From positions 157,309 to 221,308 of the forward strand of contig NZ_JNJO01000001.1 of the NCBI RefSeq assembly GCF_000701685.1: a stretch of 64,000 bases of DNA, given 5' to 3'. Positions 54,682 through 63,753 of this stretch are shown here, in pieces. Within the stretch, counting starts at the first letter, position 1. Every line of letters begins with the position of its first letter. The stretch is from Gemella sanguinis ATCC 700632. GTDB taxonomy: Bacteria > Bacillota > Bacilli > Staphylococcales > Gemellaceae. The position numbers and the translations under genes were made by a program. The notes beneath the pieces were generated by a model. That model worked only from the letters and a program-made list of their open reading frames with translations. It was not told the origin of the DNA and searched no databases.

Positions 54682-55054
54682 AATACACCATATAGCAATA
54701 ATAGGAACTGACTACAATAAAACTACTGATTTTTATATTAATAAATTGAAATTTGAAAAGATTAGTGAGTATAATAGACCTGAAAAAAATGATATTTTGT
54801 TAAATGTTAAAAAAGGGGATATAGTTCTTGAAATTTTTATAAAAGAAGATGCCCCAATTAGACCACCTATGCCTTCTCCAGAATATACTGGACTTCGACA
54901 TCTTGCTTTTAAAGTAGATAGTGTAGAAGATGTTCTTGAGGAGTTTGATAAATTAGGTGTTGTACATGAAGGTCTAAGATATGATGATTTTGATGGTAAA
55001 AAAATGGCTTTTTTCTTTGATCCTGATGGATTACCACTAGAAATACATGAATAA
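54668..55054 (+). CDS. VOC family protein (glyoxalase/dioxygenase superfamily)
   Basis: The 128-residue protein has paired beta-alpha-beta-beta-beta modules. IHHIAIIGTDYNKTTDFY supplies the first metal-binding His, GLRHLAFKVDS the second, and the late Glu is in FFDPDGLPLEIHE, so the VOC metal site is intact. It resembles GloA2/YaeR-type lactoylglutathione lyase-like proteins. The substrate is unknown. It is coupled to cutC. Confidence 0.88.
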   Translation: MKLSKIHHIAIIGTDYNKTTDFYINKLKFEKISEYNRPEKNDILLNVKKGDIVLEIFIKEDAPIRPPMPSPEYTGLRHLAFKVDSVEDVLEEFDKLGVVHEGLRYDDFDGKKMAFFFDPDGLPLEIHE

Positions 55055-55056
55055 AA

Positions 55057-55096
55057 AAAGACTAGAAACTTAATTTTAGGTTTCTAGTCTAAATTT
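55057..55096. terminator. Bidirectional terminator between VOC and OCD genes
   Basis: AGACTAGAAACTT (from 55059) pairs with AGGTTTCTAGTCT (to 55090), with A7 to the left and T's to the right. Confidence 0.88.
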
Positions 55097-56089
55097 TTAC
55101 ATATCTACTTTTGTACCAAGATTTAATTCTTGTGCTTTTGAAATAATTTCATATCCACATGCTATATCTAATACAGCAGTTCCAACAGACTTAAATATAG
55201 TTATTTCATTATTATTTTCTCTTCCAATAGCTGGGTTTAGAACTAAGTCTCCAAGTTCACCTTTAAAATCACTTTTAGTTATTAATCCTTTGTCAAGAGG
55301 AAGTAATATATCTCCAGCCTCACTAAGGACTCCATCATTAGTATCGAAATAAATTTTATTATTTTTGTTAATTAATTCTGTAGGTAGTTCTATCATATCA
55401 GGTGTGAAAGAACCAATACCATTAATATGAGTTCCATCTTTTATATATTTAGCATCAAATGTAGGTGTTGTAGAAGTTGTGACTGTTGTGATAATATCAG
55501 AATCTTTAACAGCTTCATTAGTGTGTTCATATGCTAAAATGTTAGTTGAAAATTCACTTAATTCATTTTTTAGCTTTTCTACAAATTTTCTAGTTTTTTC
55601 AGGGTTTCGACCAACAATACGAAGTTCTTCAATATCTCTAACAGTTAAAAGTGCACGTGCTTGTTCAAATGCTTGACCACCTGTACCTATAAGAGTAGCT
55701 ACTTTGCTATCTTTTCTAGCTAATAAATCAGTTGCAGCTCCTTGTAAAGCTGCGGTACGAAGTGCAGTAAGGTAAGTACCATCTAATAAACCATTTACTA
55801 TCCCTGTTTTAGAATCTATCATAAGAACTGTTGAAGGAACTGAAGGTAAATTATACTGTGCATTATTTGGATACACCGAAACTATTTTGATACCAACTTT
55901 TTCTTCGTTTGAACTAATACTTCCCGGCATAAATAGTGCTTGGCCGTTGTATTTTTCAACTGGTAAGTTAATTCTAAGTGGTATATTAGTTTTATTTTCT
56001 GAATAGTCTTTTAAAGACTCTTTACAAACTTCTATAGCTTCCTTCATAGGAAGGGATTTTTGAATTTCTTCTTTATTTAGTATAATCAT
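55097..56089 (-). CDS. Ornithine cyclodeaminase / mu-crystallin family enzyme
   Basis: The 330-residue NAD-dependent protein has the family core KVATLIGTGGQAFEQARAL (Rossmann), LRIVGRNPEKTRKFVEKL and IITTVTTSTTPTFDAKYIKDG, preceded by GLLDGTYLTALRTAALQGAA. It may be an ornithine cyclodeaminase, alanine dehydrogenase or imine reductase; the sequence does not decide. The upstream GGGGT ribosome binding site is modest. It stands alone. Confidence 0.85.
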   Translation of the reverse strand: MIILNKEEIQKSLPMKEAIEVCKESLKDYSENKTNIPLRINLPVEKYNGQALFMPGSISSNEEKVGIKIVSVYPNNAQYNLPSVPSTVLMIDSKTGIVNGLLDGTYLTALRTAALQGAATDLLARKDSKVATLIGTGGQAFEQARALLTVRDIEELRIVGRNPEKTRKFVEKLKNELSEFSTNILAYEHTNEAVKDSDIITTVTTSTTPTFDAKYIKDGTHINGIGSFTPDMIELPTELINKNNKIYFDTNDGVLSEAGDILLPLDKGLITKSDFKGELGDLVLNPAIGRENNNEITIFKSVGTAVLDIACGYEIISKAQELNLGTKVDM

Positions 56090-56192
56090 AATGTTTTACC
56101 CCATATTAATAATATAACTTTATTATAACAAATTGTTTGAGAATAATAAATATTTTATAAAACAATATATAAGGTAGGGGGATAATAAAAAA

Positions 56193-56219
56193 TCCCTAAG
56201 CAATTTTACCGCTTAGAGA
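56193..56219 (-). terminator. Terminator of lipoprotein gene 1
   Basis: TCCCTAAGC (56193-56201) pairs with GCTTAGAGA (56211-56219). The stop codon of the gene (56213-56215) is inside the stem. Confidence 0.82.
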
Positions 56220-56977
56220 TTATTAGTAACTTTTAAGTCTTCAGGTTGTACTACTTTTGTTAAATTAATATTAGATGTAGTAGTTATAAGTTCTATATCC
56301 GCCGTATAAGAACTAGATCCTTTATTAGAAATTGTACAGTTAATATACAATTCTACTGGTTCAAAGCTGTCTTTTTTAATAGTTTGTTTAATAGTAATAC
56401 TTTCTAAATTAGCTTTGTTTATGGTCTTAGCATTACCAGTGGCAATAAATGATTTAATTAAGAAATCTTTATATTTTTCACCATTTCCGGAATAAGATAA
56501 AATAAAATTATCTCCTTGCTGTTCAACTTTAAAATCATTTGCGTTAGCTTTTAAAAACTTAACTCTTTCGTTTTCAATACTAATTTTGTTGTTTGAATAA
56601 ACGCGATTTACGTTTTCACTATTTGCTTTTAATTTGATCCATTTCGAGGTATTATTTTGTTTGTAATAAAATGTTTCTGAATCATTCATATAGGCAGATG
56701 CTGTATTGCCATTGTTAGTTATATTAGTAATTGTTGATATTGGCTTGGTTTCAACAAAACCATTTACGTTATACTTTAAATTTGTTTCTTTACTATTACT
56801 TTTAATTAACATTGTAATATCCGAGTTGTAACTTAAACTTTTTATACCTTTTAAAGTTTCTGAATATTTATCAATTACTTCTTGTGATGTCGGCGTTTTT
56901 GTCGAACAACTTGTTAAAACTATATTTAAAATAACTGTAGAAATTATAAGAACTAATTTTTTTATAGTACTTTTCAT
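56213..56977 (-). CDS. DUF6612-like lipoprotein, array member 1
   Basis: The 254-residue lipoprotein has lipobox LTSC after a hydrophobic signal (IISTVILNIVLTSCS) and then the family start SQEVIDKYSETLKGIKSLSY. The mature domain resembles the LolA/LppX-like fold of DUF6612 proteins: a beta sheet with DNFILSYSG-type and IKQTIKKDSFEPVELYINC segments. Such proteins are anchored outside the membrane and may bind lipid or another hydrophobic ligand. RBS: AAGGGG. It is closest to member 2. Confidence 0.8.
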   Translation of the reverse strand: MKSTIKKLVLIISTVILNIVLTSCSTKTPTSQEVIDKYSETLKGIKSLSYNSDITMLIKSNSKETNLKYNVNGFVETKPISTITNITNNGNTASAYMNDSETFYYKQNNTSKWIKLKANSENVNRVYSNNKISIENERVKFLKANANDFKVEQQGDNFILSYSGNGEKYKDFLIKSFIATGNAKTINKANLESITIKQTIKKDSFEPVELYINCTISNKGSSSYTADIELITTTSNINLTKVVQPEDLKVTNNL

Positions 56978-57115
56978 ATAAATGCCCCTTTTTAAGATTT
57001 TTAGAAATAAATAATAATTAACATTATATAAATATAATAATGAAATTTAGAAAAATTGTCAATCAATTCTAGAATAGATTGTTAGACGAAAAGATTAATG
57101 ATATCTATAAAAAAA

Positions 57116-57142
57116 ATCTAAGCGAATTACCGCTTAGAGATT
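57116..57142 (-). terminator. Terminator of lipoprotein gene 2
   Basis: ATCTAAGCG and CGCTTAGAG/AT (57131-57140) form the stem, again containing the stop codon at 57134-57136. Confidence 0.8.
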
Positions 57143-57895
57143 ATTTGTAACTTTTAAGTCATCAGGTTGTGCTACTTTTCCTAAATTAATATTAGATGTT
57201 GTAGTTTTTATGTCGATATAAGATTTAACTGATGAATCATATTTATAAGTAAGTTCAGAGGTAATATTTAATTCAACAGGCTCAAAACTAGATTTTTTTA
57301 TTGTTTGTTTTATAGTAATATTCTTTAAATCATATCTCTTAAATTCACTCATTTCTCCAAATCCAATAAAAGATGAAATTAAAAATTCTTTGTATTTCGC
57401 ATCACTTCCTGAGTAGGTAAGAACGTAGTTATCACCTTGTTCTTCAACCATAAAATCATTAGCATTACTTTTTAGAAAATCAATATTTTCTTTATCTCGA
57501 CTAATTTTGTTTGCTGAATCAAAACGTTCTAATGTTTCACTAGATGATTTATATTTTCTCCAACTTAAAGAATTTTGTTTTACATATAATGAATTTGAAT
57601 TTTTCATATATAGAGATAGTGCTGTATTATCTATTTTAATATTTACATTCATTGCTAGTGGGTTATCTACAATAGTCCCATTAATATTAAATTTGTAAGT
57701 ATTCTCTTTGTTTCTTAATATATCTTTAACAGTGACATCGGAATTGTAAGTTTCACTTTTAATATTTTTTAAAGCTTCTGTGTATTTATCAATAGCTTCT
57801 TGAGAACTAGGAGTTTTTGTCGAACAACCTGCTAAAGATACAGATAAGAAAACTATAGTAATAATAAAAACTAATTTTTTTATAGTATTTTTCAT
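57134..57895 (-). CDS. DUF6612-like lipoprotein, array member 2
   Basis: This 253-residue paralogue has a canonical lipobox LAGC in FLSVSLAGCSTKTPSSQEA. Its shared core includes EAIDKYTEALKNIKSETYNS, VEEQGDNYVLTYSGSD and TIKQTIKKSSFEPVELNITS. The C-terminal TTTSNINLGKVAQPDDLKV nearly repeats the end of member 1. It has its own promoter region and terminator, so expression may be individually set. Confidence 0.82.
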   Translation of the reverse strand: MKNTIKKLVFIITIVFLSVSLAGCSTKTPSSQEAIDKYTEALKNIKSETYNSDVTVKDILRNKENTYKFNINGTIVDNPLAMNVNIKIDNTALSLYMKNSNSLYVKQNSLSWRKYKSSSETLERFDSANKISRDKENIDFLKSNANDFMVEEQGDNYVLTYSGSDAKYKEFLISSFIGFGEMSEFKRYDLKNITIKQTIKKSSFEPVELNITSELTYKYDSSVKSYIDIKTTTSNINLGKVAQPDDLKVTNNL

Positions 57896-58027
57896 TTAAT
57901 CACTCCTTTAAATATTTTTTTATTAATAAATAATAATTACTATATAAATATGATAATTTATTTATGATAAAAAGTCAATTGATGTTTAATTAGCTAAAAA
58001 TAATAAAAAATAAAGAAATAAAAAAAA

Positions 58028-58056
58028 TCTCTAAGCGATTATATCGCTTAGAGATA
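58028..58056 (-). terminator. Terminator of lipoprotein gene 3
   Basis: ATCTCTAAGCGA (58028-58039) pairs perfectly with TCGCTTAGAGAT (58045-58056), T's following on the minus strand. Confidence 0.88.
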
Positions 58057-58061
58057 GTATA

Positions 58062-58838
58062 TTATTTAACTCCTTCTGGAGCTGTAACTTTAGCTGTGTT
58101 GATTTCAGAGAAAGTTTGTTTAGTAACTACTTTTGTAGTATTTTGAGAATCTTTTTTATTTTCTAGTTCAGTAGATACTTCAGAAGCAACTGGTTCGTAA
58201 TTTGATTTTTTAACTGTTAATTTAACAGTAGCATTTTTGAAATTAAAATTATCATAGTTGCTAGCTGTACCAGATGAAGAACCAAGTTCTTTAAGTAATT
58301 CTTTGAATTTTTCATCATTACCTGTATAAGTTAAAACGTAGTTATCTCCTTCTTCTTCGACTTTGAAGCTGTCCGCATTATTTTTGTAGAAGTTTAGGGC
58401 TTTTTCATTACCAGCAACATCTTTTATTGAATCAAGTTGTTTTTTTGTAGCTTCATCAACTGGCATTTTTTTCCATCCTGAGCTGCCTTGACTTATGTAA
58501 ATATTGCTAGAGTCTTTTAAATACATAGACATTTTTTGGCTTTGTTTACCATTTGATATATCATAGTCAACTAACATTGTAAGTGGTTCTCCTGAAAAAG
58601 TACCATTCATTTTCATAGTTAATTGTCCTTTTGAGTCTGACATTTGAACATCTGCGATAAATTTAGCACTTTTAATATTTTTTGCAACTTCCGTATATTT
58701 TTCGAATACTTCTTTAGAAGTTGGTGTTTTTGGTGCACTACTTCCACCACCAGATCCACCTGAACCACAAGCAGCTAGCACAACTGTTAATACTACAGTA
58801 GTAAGCATTAAAAGAACTTTTTTTATAGATTTAGTCAT
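58062..58838 (-). CDS. DUF6612-like lipoprotein, array member 3
   Basis: The 258-residue protein has lipobox LAAC in VVLAACGSGGSGGGSSAP with a Gly/Ser linker, then SKEVFEKYTEVAKNIKSAKF and LTMKMNGTFSGEPLTMLVDY, the clearest DUF6612 match in the array. VEEEGDNYVLTYTGNDEK is shared with all members. Codon use is more G/C-tolerant than its neighbours (better optimised), suggesting the most highly expressed or ancestral copy. RBS: GGAGG. Confidence 0.85.
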   Translation of the reverse strand: MTKSIKKVLLMLTTVVLTVVLAACGSGGSGGGSSAPKTPTSKEVFEKYTEVAKNIKSAKFIADVQMSDSKGQLTMKMNGTFSGEPLTMLVDYDISNGKQSQKMSMYLKDSSNIYISQGSSGWKKMPVDEATKKQLDSIKDVAGNEKALNFYKNNADSFKVEEEGDNYVLTYTGNDEKFKELLKELGSSSGTASNYDNFNFKNATVKLTVKKSNYEPVASEVSTELENKKDSQNTTKVVTKQTFSEINTAKVTAPEGVK

Positions 58839-59057
58839 AAAAAACCTCCATATTTAATTATTTTATGTGATAACATAATATTATATACATATTAATAATA
58901 ATATATATTACAGTAATTGTCAATAAACGGTTTCAATAGAATTACTGTATATAGCATAGAACAAGTTTATTTTATTAAAGATATTAAATATTTTGTTTAA
59001 TTTTTGTTAAACAAATTTCTAAATCATTATAGATATAAGTTATATTAAAACAAAAAA

Positions 59058-59089
59058 TTAACTTCAAGTATATTTCTACTTGAAGTTAA
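59058..59089 (-). terminator. Terminator of lipoprotein gene 4
   Basis: TTAACTTCAAGTA (59058-59070) pairs with TACTTGAAGTTAA (59077-59089). Confidence 0.85.
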
Positions 59090-59097
59090 TTTATTTA

Positions 59098-59859
59098 TTA
59101 ATGTTCAATATCTGATGGAGGAGTAATTTTTGATTTATTTATCTCTGAGAATGTTACTTTCATTTCGGTTACTATTGTATTTGAGGTATCTGTTTTACCT
59201 TGATTTTCAATTGTAGTATGTATTTCAACTGGTTCATAATTTGATTTTTTTATTATTAGTTTAATAGTAATATTTTTATATGAAAAATTATCTAATTTAT
59301 CAGAAGTGGTGCTTTGTTTTTTAAAGAATTCAATTACTTTTTCATCATTACCTGAATATGTTAGAGTATAATTGTCGCCTTGTTCTTCAACTTTAAATTT
59401 ATCTGAGATATCACGATATAGTTGTAAATTTTTATCGGTAAAACCTAAATTTTTTAATGACTTTATACTTTCCTTATTTTCATCAGAAATATTTTCTTTG
59501 ATCCATTTTGATGAATCGCCTTCTTTTATATATAATGTGTTATCATCTTTAAGGTAAATAGAGGTATTTTCAGAAAGATCATCAATTTGTTGATTAATAT
59601 AAACAAGCATAGAAGTGGGCTCAGATATTAATGTACCGTCCATATTGATTTTTATATTGATTTTTTTATCATTTGAAGTTACTGCTATATTATTTATACT
59701 ATTAAATTTTAAATTTTTAATATTTTTTGTTGCTTCAGAATATTTTTCAAGTATTTCTTTTGAAGAAGTAGAGTTATGTGAAATTCCACAAGCTGAAATC
59801 CCTATTGCAAAAGAAAATGTAAAAAATAATAAAAGAATTTTTTTAAAACTATTTTTCAT
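59098..59859 (-). CDS. DUF6612-like lipoprotein, array member 4
   Basis: The 253-residue protein has lipobox ISAC in FAIGISACGISHNSTSSKE, then EILEKYSEATKNIKNLKFNS. The segments VEEQGDNYTLTYSGNDEK, IKLIIKKSNYEPVEIHTTI and TFSEINKSKITPPSDIEH follow the family order. RBS: GGAGG. It is transcribed divergently from the HAD gene at 60053. Confidence 0.82.
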   Translation of the reverse strand: MKNSFKKILLLFFTFSFAIGISACGISHNSTSSKEILEKYSEATKNIKNLKFNSINNIAVTSNDKKINIKINMDGTLISEPTSMLVYINQQIDDLSENTSIYLKDDNTLYIKEGDSSKWIKENISDENKESIKSLKNLGFTDKNLQLYRDISDKFKVEEQGDNYTLTYSGNDEKVIEFFKKQSTTSDKLDNFSYKNITIKLIIKKSNYEPVEIHTTIENQGKTDTSNTIVTEMKVTFSEINKSKITPPSDIEH

Positions 59860-60052
59860 AATATACCTCCGTTTATTATAAAATTTTGGGATAAAAAAGT
59901 TGTTTATATATAATAATAGTAGTATATATAAAGGTAAAAGTCAATATTGTTATTAAATAAAAATATTTAGTTTTAAATAGTATATTGTACATGGAAATAG
60001 TTATATTAATATGATAGAATTAAAGTGAAAATTATATTATAAAGGTGATGTT

Positions 60053-60874
60053 ATGATAAAACATTTATTTTCAGATCTTGATGGAACATTATTAAATAAT
60101 AATGGAGAACTAAGTGACTATACGAAAAAAATAATTGGAGAATGCAATATACCGTTAACTTTAGTTTCTGCGAGATCTCCGCAAAAAATGGAAAGTATTT
60201 TAAATGATTTAGGAGTAGGTGGGATTCACATTGCTTTTAATGGAGCTATGGTATTTAAAAAAGAAAATAATAAATTTATAATATTGAATAAGGAAATATT
60301 AGATAGAGAATTTTCTAGAAAATTAGTTTTAGATATTAGAAGTAAATTTCCTAAAATAGGTATAAGTCTATATGATACAGATAATTGGAATGTAGACTTA
60401 GTAAATAAGGTTATAGAACGTGAGAAGAAAGTAGTTAAGGTAAACTATAGTTTAGTGGACTTTAATCAATATTTTAATGAGATTTTAAAAGAAATTTATA
60501 AAGTTTCTTTTATAGAAGATGATATTGAAGTATTTAGAAAACTGGTTAATTATGTAGAAGTTAATTATAGTGACGAAAAAATTACAATTCAAAAATCATT
60601 AAGTGGTTATTTGGAAATAACACATACCAATGCAAAAAAATCGCTAGGAATTGAATATGTTATGAACCTAAAGAATATAGATAGAGATAGTACGGTTGCT
60701 TTTGGAGATGGAGAAAATGATATTTCAATGTTAAAAAGTGCAGGGTATTCAATTGTTATGGGGAATGCAACAGATAAAGTAAAAGAACATGCAGATTTTA
60801 TTACAAAATCTAATAATGAAGATGGCGTTGCTTATGTAATTGAGAAAATAATTAATAATCAAGATTTAAAATAA
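60053..60874 (+). CDS. Cof-type HAD-superfamily hydrolase
   Basis: The 273-residue phosphatase has HAD motif I FSDLDGTLLNNNG, motif II SARSP, the Lys of motif III in the cap-to-core region (HTNAKKSLGIEYVM) and motif IV VAFGDGENDISMLKSAG. The type IIB cap sits between. It probably acts on small phosphorylated metabolites in the cytosol. It is the only plus-strand gene within the lipoprotein array. RBS: AAAGGTGATG. Confidence 0.92.
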   Translation: MIKHLFSDLDGTLLNNNGELSDYTKKIIGECNIPLTLVSARSPQKMESILNDLGVGGIHIAFNGAMVFKKENNKFIILNKEILDREFSRKLVLDIRSKFPKIGISLYDTDNWNVDLVNKVIEREKKVVKVNYSLVDFNQYFNEILKEIYKVSFIEDDIEVFRKLVNYVEVNYSDEKITIQKSLSGYLEITHTNAKKSLGIEYVMNLKNIDRDSTVAFGDGENDISMLKSAGYSIVMGNATDKVKEHADFITKSNNEDGVAYVIEKIINNQDLK

Positions 60875-60912
60875 GAATTTCAAGAATAAATATTTAAAAC
60901 AAAAGCTATAAC

Positions 60913-60947
60913 AAAAACTCCAAGTAGTTATATACTTGGAGTTTTAG
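60913..60947. terminator. Shared terminator of the HAD gene and lipoprotein gene 5
   Basis: AACTCCAAGTA (60916-60926) pairs with TACTTGGAGTT (60933-60943), with A's left and T's right. Confidence 0.85.
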
Positions 60948-60951
60948 AATT

Positions 60952-62523
60952 TTATTGTATACCTTCAGGCTGTTCTACTTTCGTATTATTAATATCAGAG
61001 AATGTACGTTTTGCCTCAACTCTAGTAATTTTTTCAGCGCTTGAAGTATTAAATGATTCGGAAGTAAACGATATTTCAATAGGTTCATAACTATTTTTTC
61101 TAAGAATTATTTTTAAATTAACATTTATCAAATTAATTTCTTTTATATTAAAAATATATAAATTTCTATCAAATCCATTTAATGCCTTAATTATATTATT
61201 ATCATTTCCTGAATAAGATAAAATATAGTTATTTCCTTGCTCTTCAATCTTCAAGTTGTCAGAGATACCCTTTAAAAATTCTAATAACAAAGGGTTGGCA
61301 ATCAGAGATTTTATACGATCAGCTTTACTATCAAGATTTTTATCACCATTTCTTAATCTCCACGGTTTATCATCATCTTTTTGGTATAAAATATCCGATT
61401 TATTTTCATATTGTATTCTTTTCATGGTGTAATTACTAAATTCTGAAGTTCGATTAGAAAGTATTGCAAATGGTTCTGTAGAGAATGAACCTTCTTCTCT
61501 AGTGTTTTCTTTTACGTGATCATGAAACATTATTTCACCTGTTGCTGTATTCTTTCTAGTAGATTTTATAGTAAATTCTGTTAGATATTTAAAACTCTCA
61601 ACATCATTGATAACTTCACTAAATTTCTCTAATGCGTCCTGTGGTGAGGGTAGCTTAGATTGCGATTCTGACTGAGATTCATATTGTACATCCTCTGGAA
61701 TTTCAACTTTTGCAGTATTAATTTCTGAGAATGTTTGTTTTGCTTCTATTTTTCTATCTGTGCCCTCTTGGTTATGTTTAGAAATACTAGCTTTGAATGA
61801 TATTTCAATTGGCTCGAAGGTAGATTTATTAATAGTTAATCTAAAATTAAGATATTTTCCGTCGGATTTTTTTAAGTCAGTTAGAGCAGGAGGTAAGTCA
61901 CTGTCAAATTCAGACAATAATGATATAAATTTATCGTCTGTTCCTATAAAAGTAAGAATATAGTTATCACCTTGTTCTTCTAGTATTAAATCATCGACAA
62001 CATTTTTAAGAGCATCTAAAAACTTATCATTAGCAATATATTTTTTATTACTGTCAATTGCCTCGCTAATGCTCTGACTAGATTCTTTACTTTTCCAAGA
62101 TTGATTATCTATTTTGTAATATAGAATATTTTTTTCATTTACATAATTTGATAAATTTTGAGATTTTTTAGTATCAGTCAAAAAAATGTTAGACTGTAAT
62201 GAAAATGGTTCTATAGATAGAGTACCATCTTGTATTTTTTTCATTACTAAATCCTTAGCTCCTATTTTTTCTACTACTTTAGGATCTGTATTATTAAAAT
62301 TTGTAGAATATTCTGTTTTATATTTAAAACTTTTTACATTCTTTACCGTTTCAGAATATTTTTCTATCACATATTGAGAGGTTATAGGACTAGTTTGAGA
62401 CGATGATTGAGATTCTGTTTGAGACTGATGTTGAACCTTTTTATAGCAAATAAATATAGCTGATGCAGCTATAAAAATAGTTATGGAAATCATTAACAGA
62501 TTTTTTTTAAATAATTTATTCAT
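60952..62523 (-). CDS. Two-domain DUF6612-like membrane-anchored protein, array member 5
   Basis: The 523-residue protein is a fusion of two family domains. The first runs from SQYVIEKYSETVKNVKSFKY to TFSEINTAKVEIPEDVQ. The second runs from PQDALEKFSEVINDVESFKY to TFSDINNTKVEQPEGIQ. A Ser/Gln-rich linker (YESQSESQSKLPSP) lies between. The N-terminus MNKLFKKNLLMISITIFIAA is a membrane anchor; its only Cys lies in IFICYKK and is not a proper lipobox. The ATG at 62523 is preferred over an upstream TTG. It arose by duplication and loss of one terminator and start. Confidence 0.82.
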   Translation of the reverse strand: MNKLFKKNLLMISITIFIAASAIFICYKKVQHQSQTESQSSSQTSPITSQYVIEKYSETVKNVKSFKYKTEYSTNFNNTDPKVVEKIGAKDLVMKKIQDGTLSIEPFSLQSNIFLTDTKKSQNLSNYVNEKNILYYKIDNQSWKSKESSQSISEAIDSNKKYIANDKFLDALKNVVDDLILEEQGDNYILTFIGTDDKFISLLSEFDSDLPPALTDLKKSDGKYLNFRLTINKSTFEPIEISFKASISKHNQEGTDRKIEAKQTFSEINTAKVEIPEDVQYESQSESQSKLPSPQDALEKFSEVINDVESFKYLTEFTIKSTRKNTATGEIMFHDHVKENTREEGSFSTEPFAILSNRTSEFSNYTMKRIQYENKSDILYQKDDDKPWRLRNGDKNLDSKADRIKSLIANPLLLEFLKGISDNLKIEEQGNNYILSYSGNDNNIIKALNGFDRNLYIFNIKEINLINVNLKIILRKNSYEPIEISFTSESFNTSSAEKITRVEAKRTFSDINNTKVEQPEGIQ

Positions 62524-62658
62524 AATACCCCCCAAAAATAATATTTATATAATTATTATAATTTATATATAGTATTAATTCAAGCAAATAAAAGTTAATA
62601 TGGCAAGGTTGTAAGCTATTTCAGCTTAGTTGTAAATGTGTTATAATATAAAAAACAA

Positions 62659-62688
62659 AAACTCCAAGTAGACACATACTTGGAGTTT
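62659..62688 (-). terminator. Terminator of lipoprotein gene 6
   Basis: AAACTCCAAGTA (62659-62670) pairs perfectly with TACTTGGAGTTT (62677-62688). Confidence 0.88.
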
Positions 62689-62694
62689 ATAGTA

Positions 62695-63513
62695 TTAATT
62701 GATACCTTCTGGTTTTGTAACTTTTGCAGTGTTAATTTCTGAAAATGTACGTTTACCTGTGAATTTAGTAGTTAGTGAACTTTCATTCTTTCCAGTTTCA
62801 CAATCAAATTGTATTTCGGTTGGCTCGAAACTAGATTTTTTAATAGTTAATTTAAAATTTAAACTTAATATATTAGTATCAGCAAGCTTATTTACAACTG
62901 ATCCTGCACCTCTATCAAATTGTTGAAGTACTTCCATAAATTTTGCATCAGTACCTGAATAACTTAGAACATAGTTTTCACCTTGTTCTTCTAGTTTTAA
63001 ATCACCAGCAACATTTTTTAATGCATCTAAAAACTTATCGTTATAAATTTCTTTTTTTACTACGTCAGCTTTTTCGCTTTGAGTTTTTTTAGAATTAGTT
63101 TTTTTCCATGGTTCATTACCTGCTCTTGTATATAGTTCATTTGATTCGTTTATATAATTAGATATTTTAAGACTCGTACCTGTAAGTGTCATAGTTTGGT
63201 TAGTCAGTATTGAGAAAGGTTCCGAAGACAACACACCATCTTTACTAATTCCAGAATCTAAGTTAATAGGACCTAATGGTGATGATTCTGGATTTTTTGA
63301 AGCAGTTTTTGAAGTGAAATCTGATGTATATTTAAAACTATTTACATTCTTTACAGCTTCAGAATATTTTTCAATAACATCTTGAGATGTTAAAGGTTTG
63401 GGTTGAGACTCTTGTTGAGACTCAGTTTGCGATTTTGTACCACATGCAGCAAGTACTACTGATAGTATAACTGTGGATATTATTAACAGAATTTTTCTAA
63501 GTGATTTGTACAT
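62695..63513 (-). CDS. DUF6612-like lipoprotein, array member 6
   Basis: The 272-residue protein has lipobox LAAC in ILSVVLAACGTKSQTESQQ and a Gln/Ser-rich linker like that of member 5. The domain starts SQDVIEKYSEAVKNVNSFKY. LEEQGENYVLSYSGTDAK, LTIKKSSFEPTEIQFDC and RTFSEINTAKVTKPEGI complete the pattern. It is the closest relative of the first half of member 5. RBS: GGAGG. Confidence 0.84.
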   Translation of the reverse strand: MYKSLRKILLIISTVILSVVLAACGTKSQTESQQESQPKPLTSQDVIEKYSEAVKNVNSFKYTSDFTSKTASKNPESSPLGPINLDSGISKDGVLSSEPFSILTNQTMTLTGTSLKISNYINESNELYTRAGNEPWKKTNSKKTQSEKADVVKKEIYNDKFLDALKNVAGDLKLEEQGENYVLSYSGTDAKFMEVLQQFDRGAGSVVNKLADTNILSLNFKLTIKKSSFEPTEIQFDCETGKNESSLTTKFTGKRTFSEINTAKVTKPEGIN

Positions 63514-63720
63514 AATAAAACCTCCATATTAATATTTATATAAATATTATAATATATAAAAAGAATGAATACAACATCTTAAGTATTATATTATAGGAAA
63601 GAAAACTTTTTCAAGATAATTTTATAATAGTACATATTATTCTAGTTAAGAGTACATAAAAAGTGATAATTTTTATAAATAGTAATTATTAAATTTTTTA
63701 AAATATAGAGTAGGGAAAAT

Positions 63721-63753
63721 AAAAAAACTCCAAGTAATAATTTACTTGGAGTT
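63721..63753 (-). terminator. Orphan lipoprotein-type terminator beside the insertion sequence
   Basis: AACTCCAAGTAA (63726-63737) pairs with TTACTTGGAGTT (63742-63753), T's on the minus strand. It is the same hairpin as at 60916 and 62659 but has no lipoprotein gene on its right; the insertion sequence starts there instead. Confidence 0.82.
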
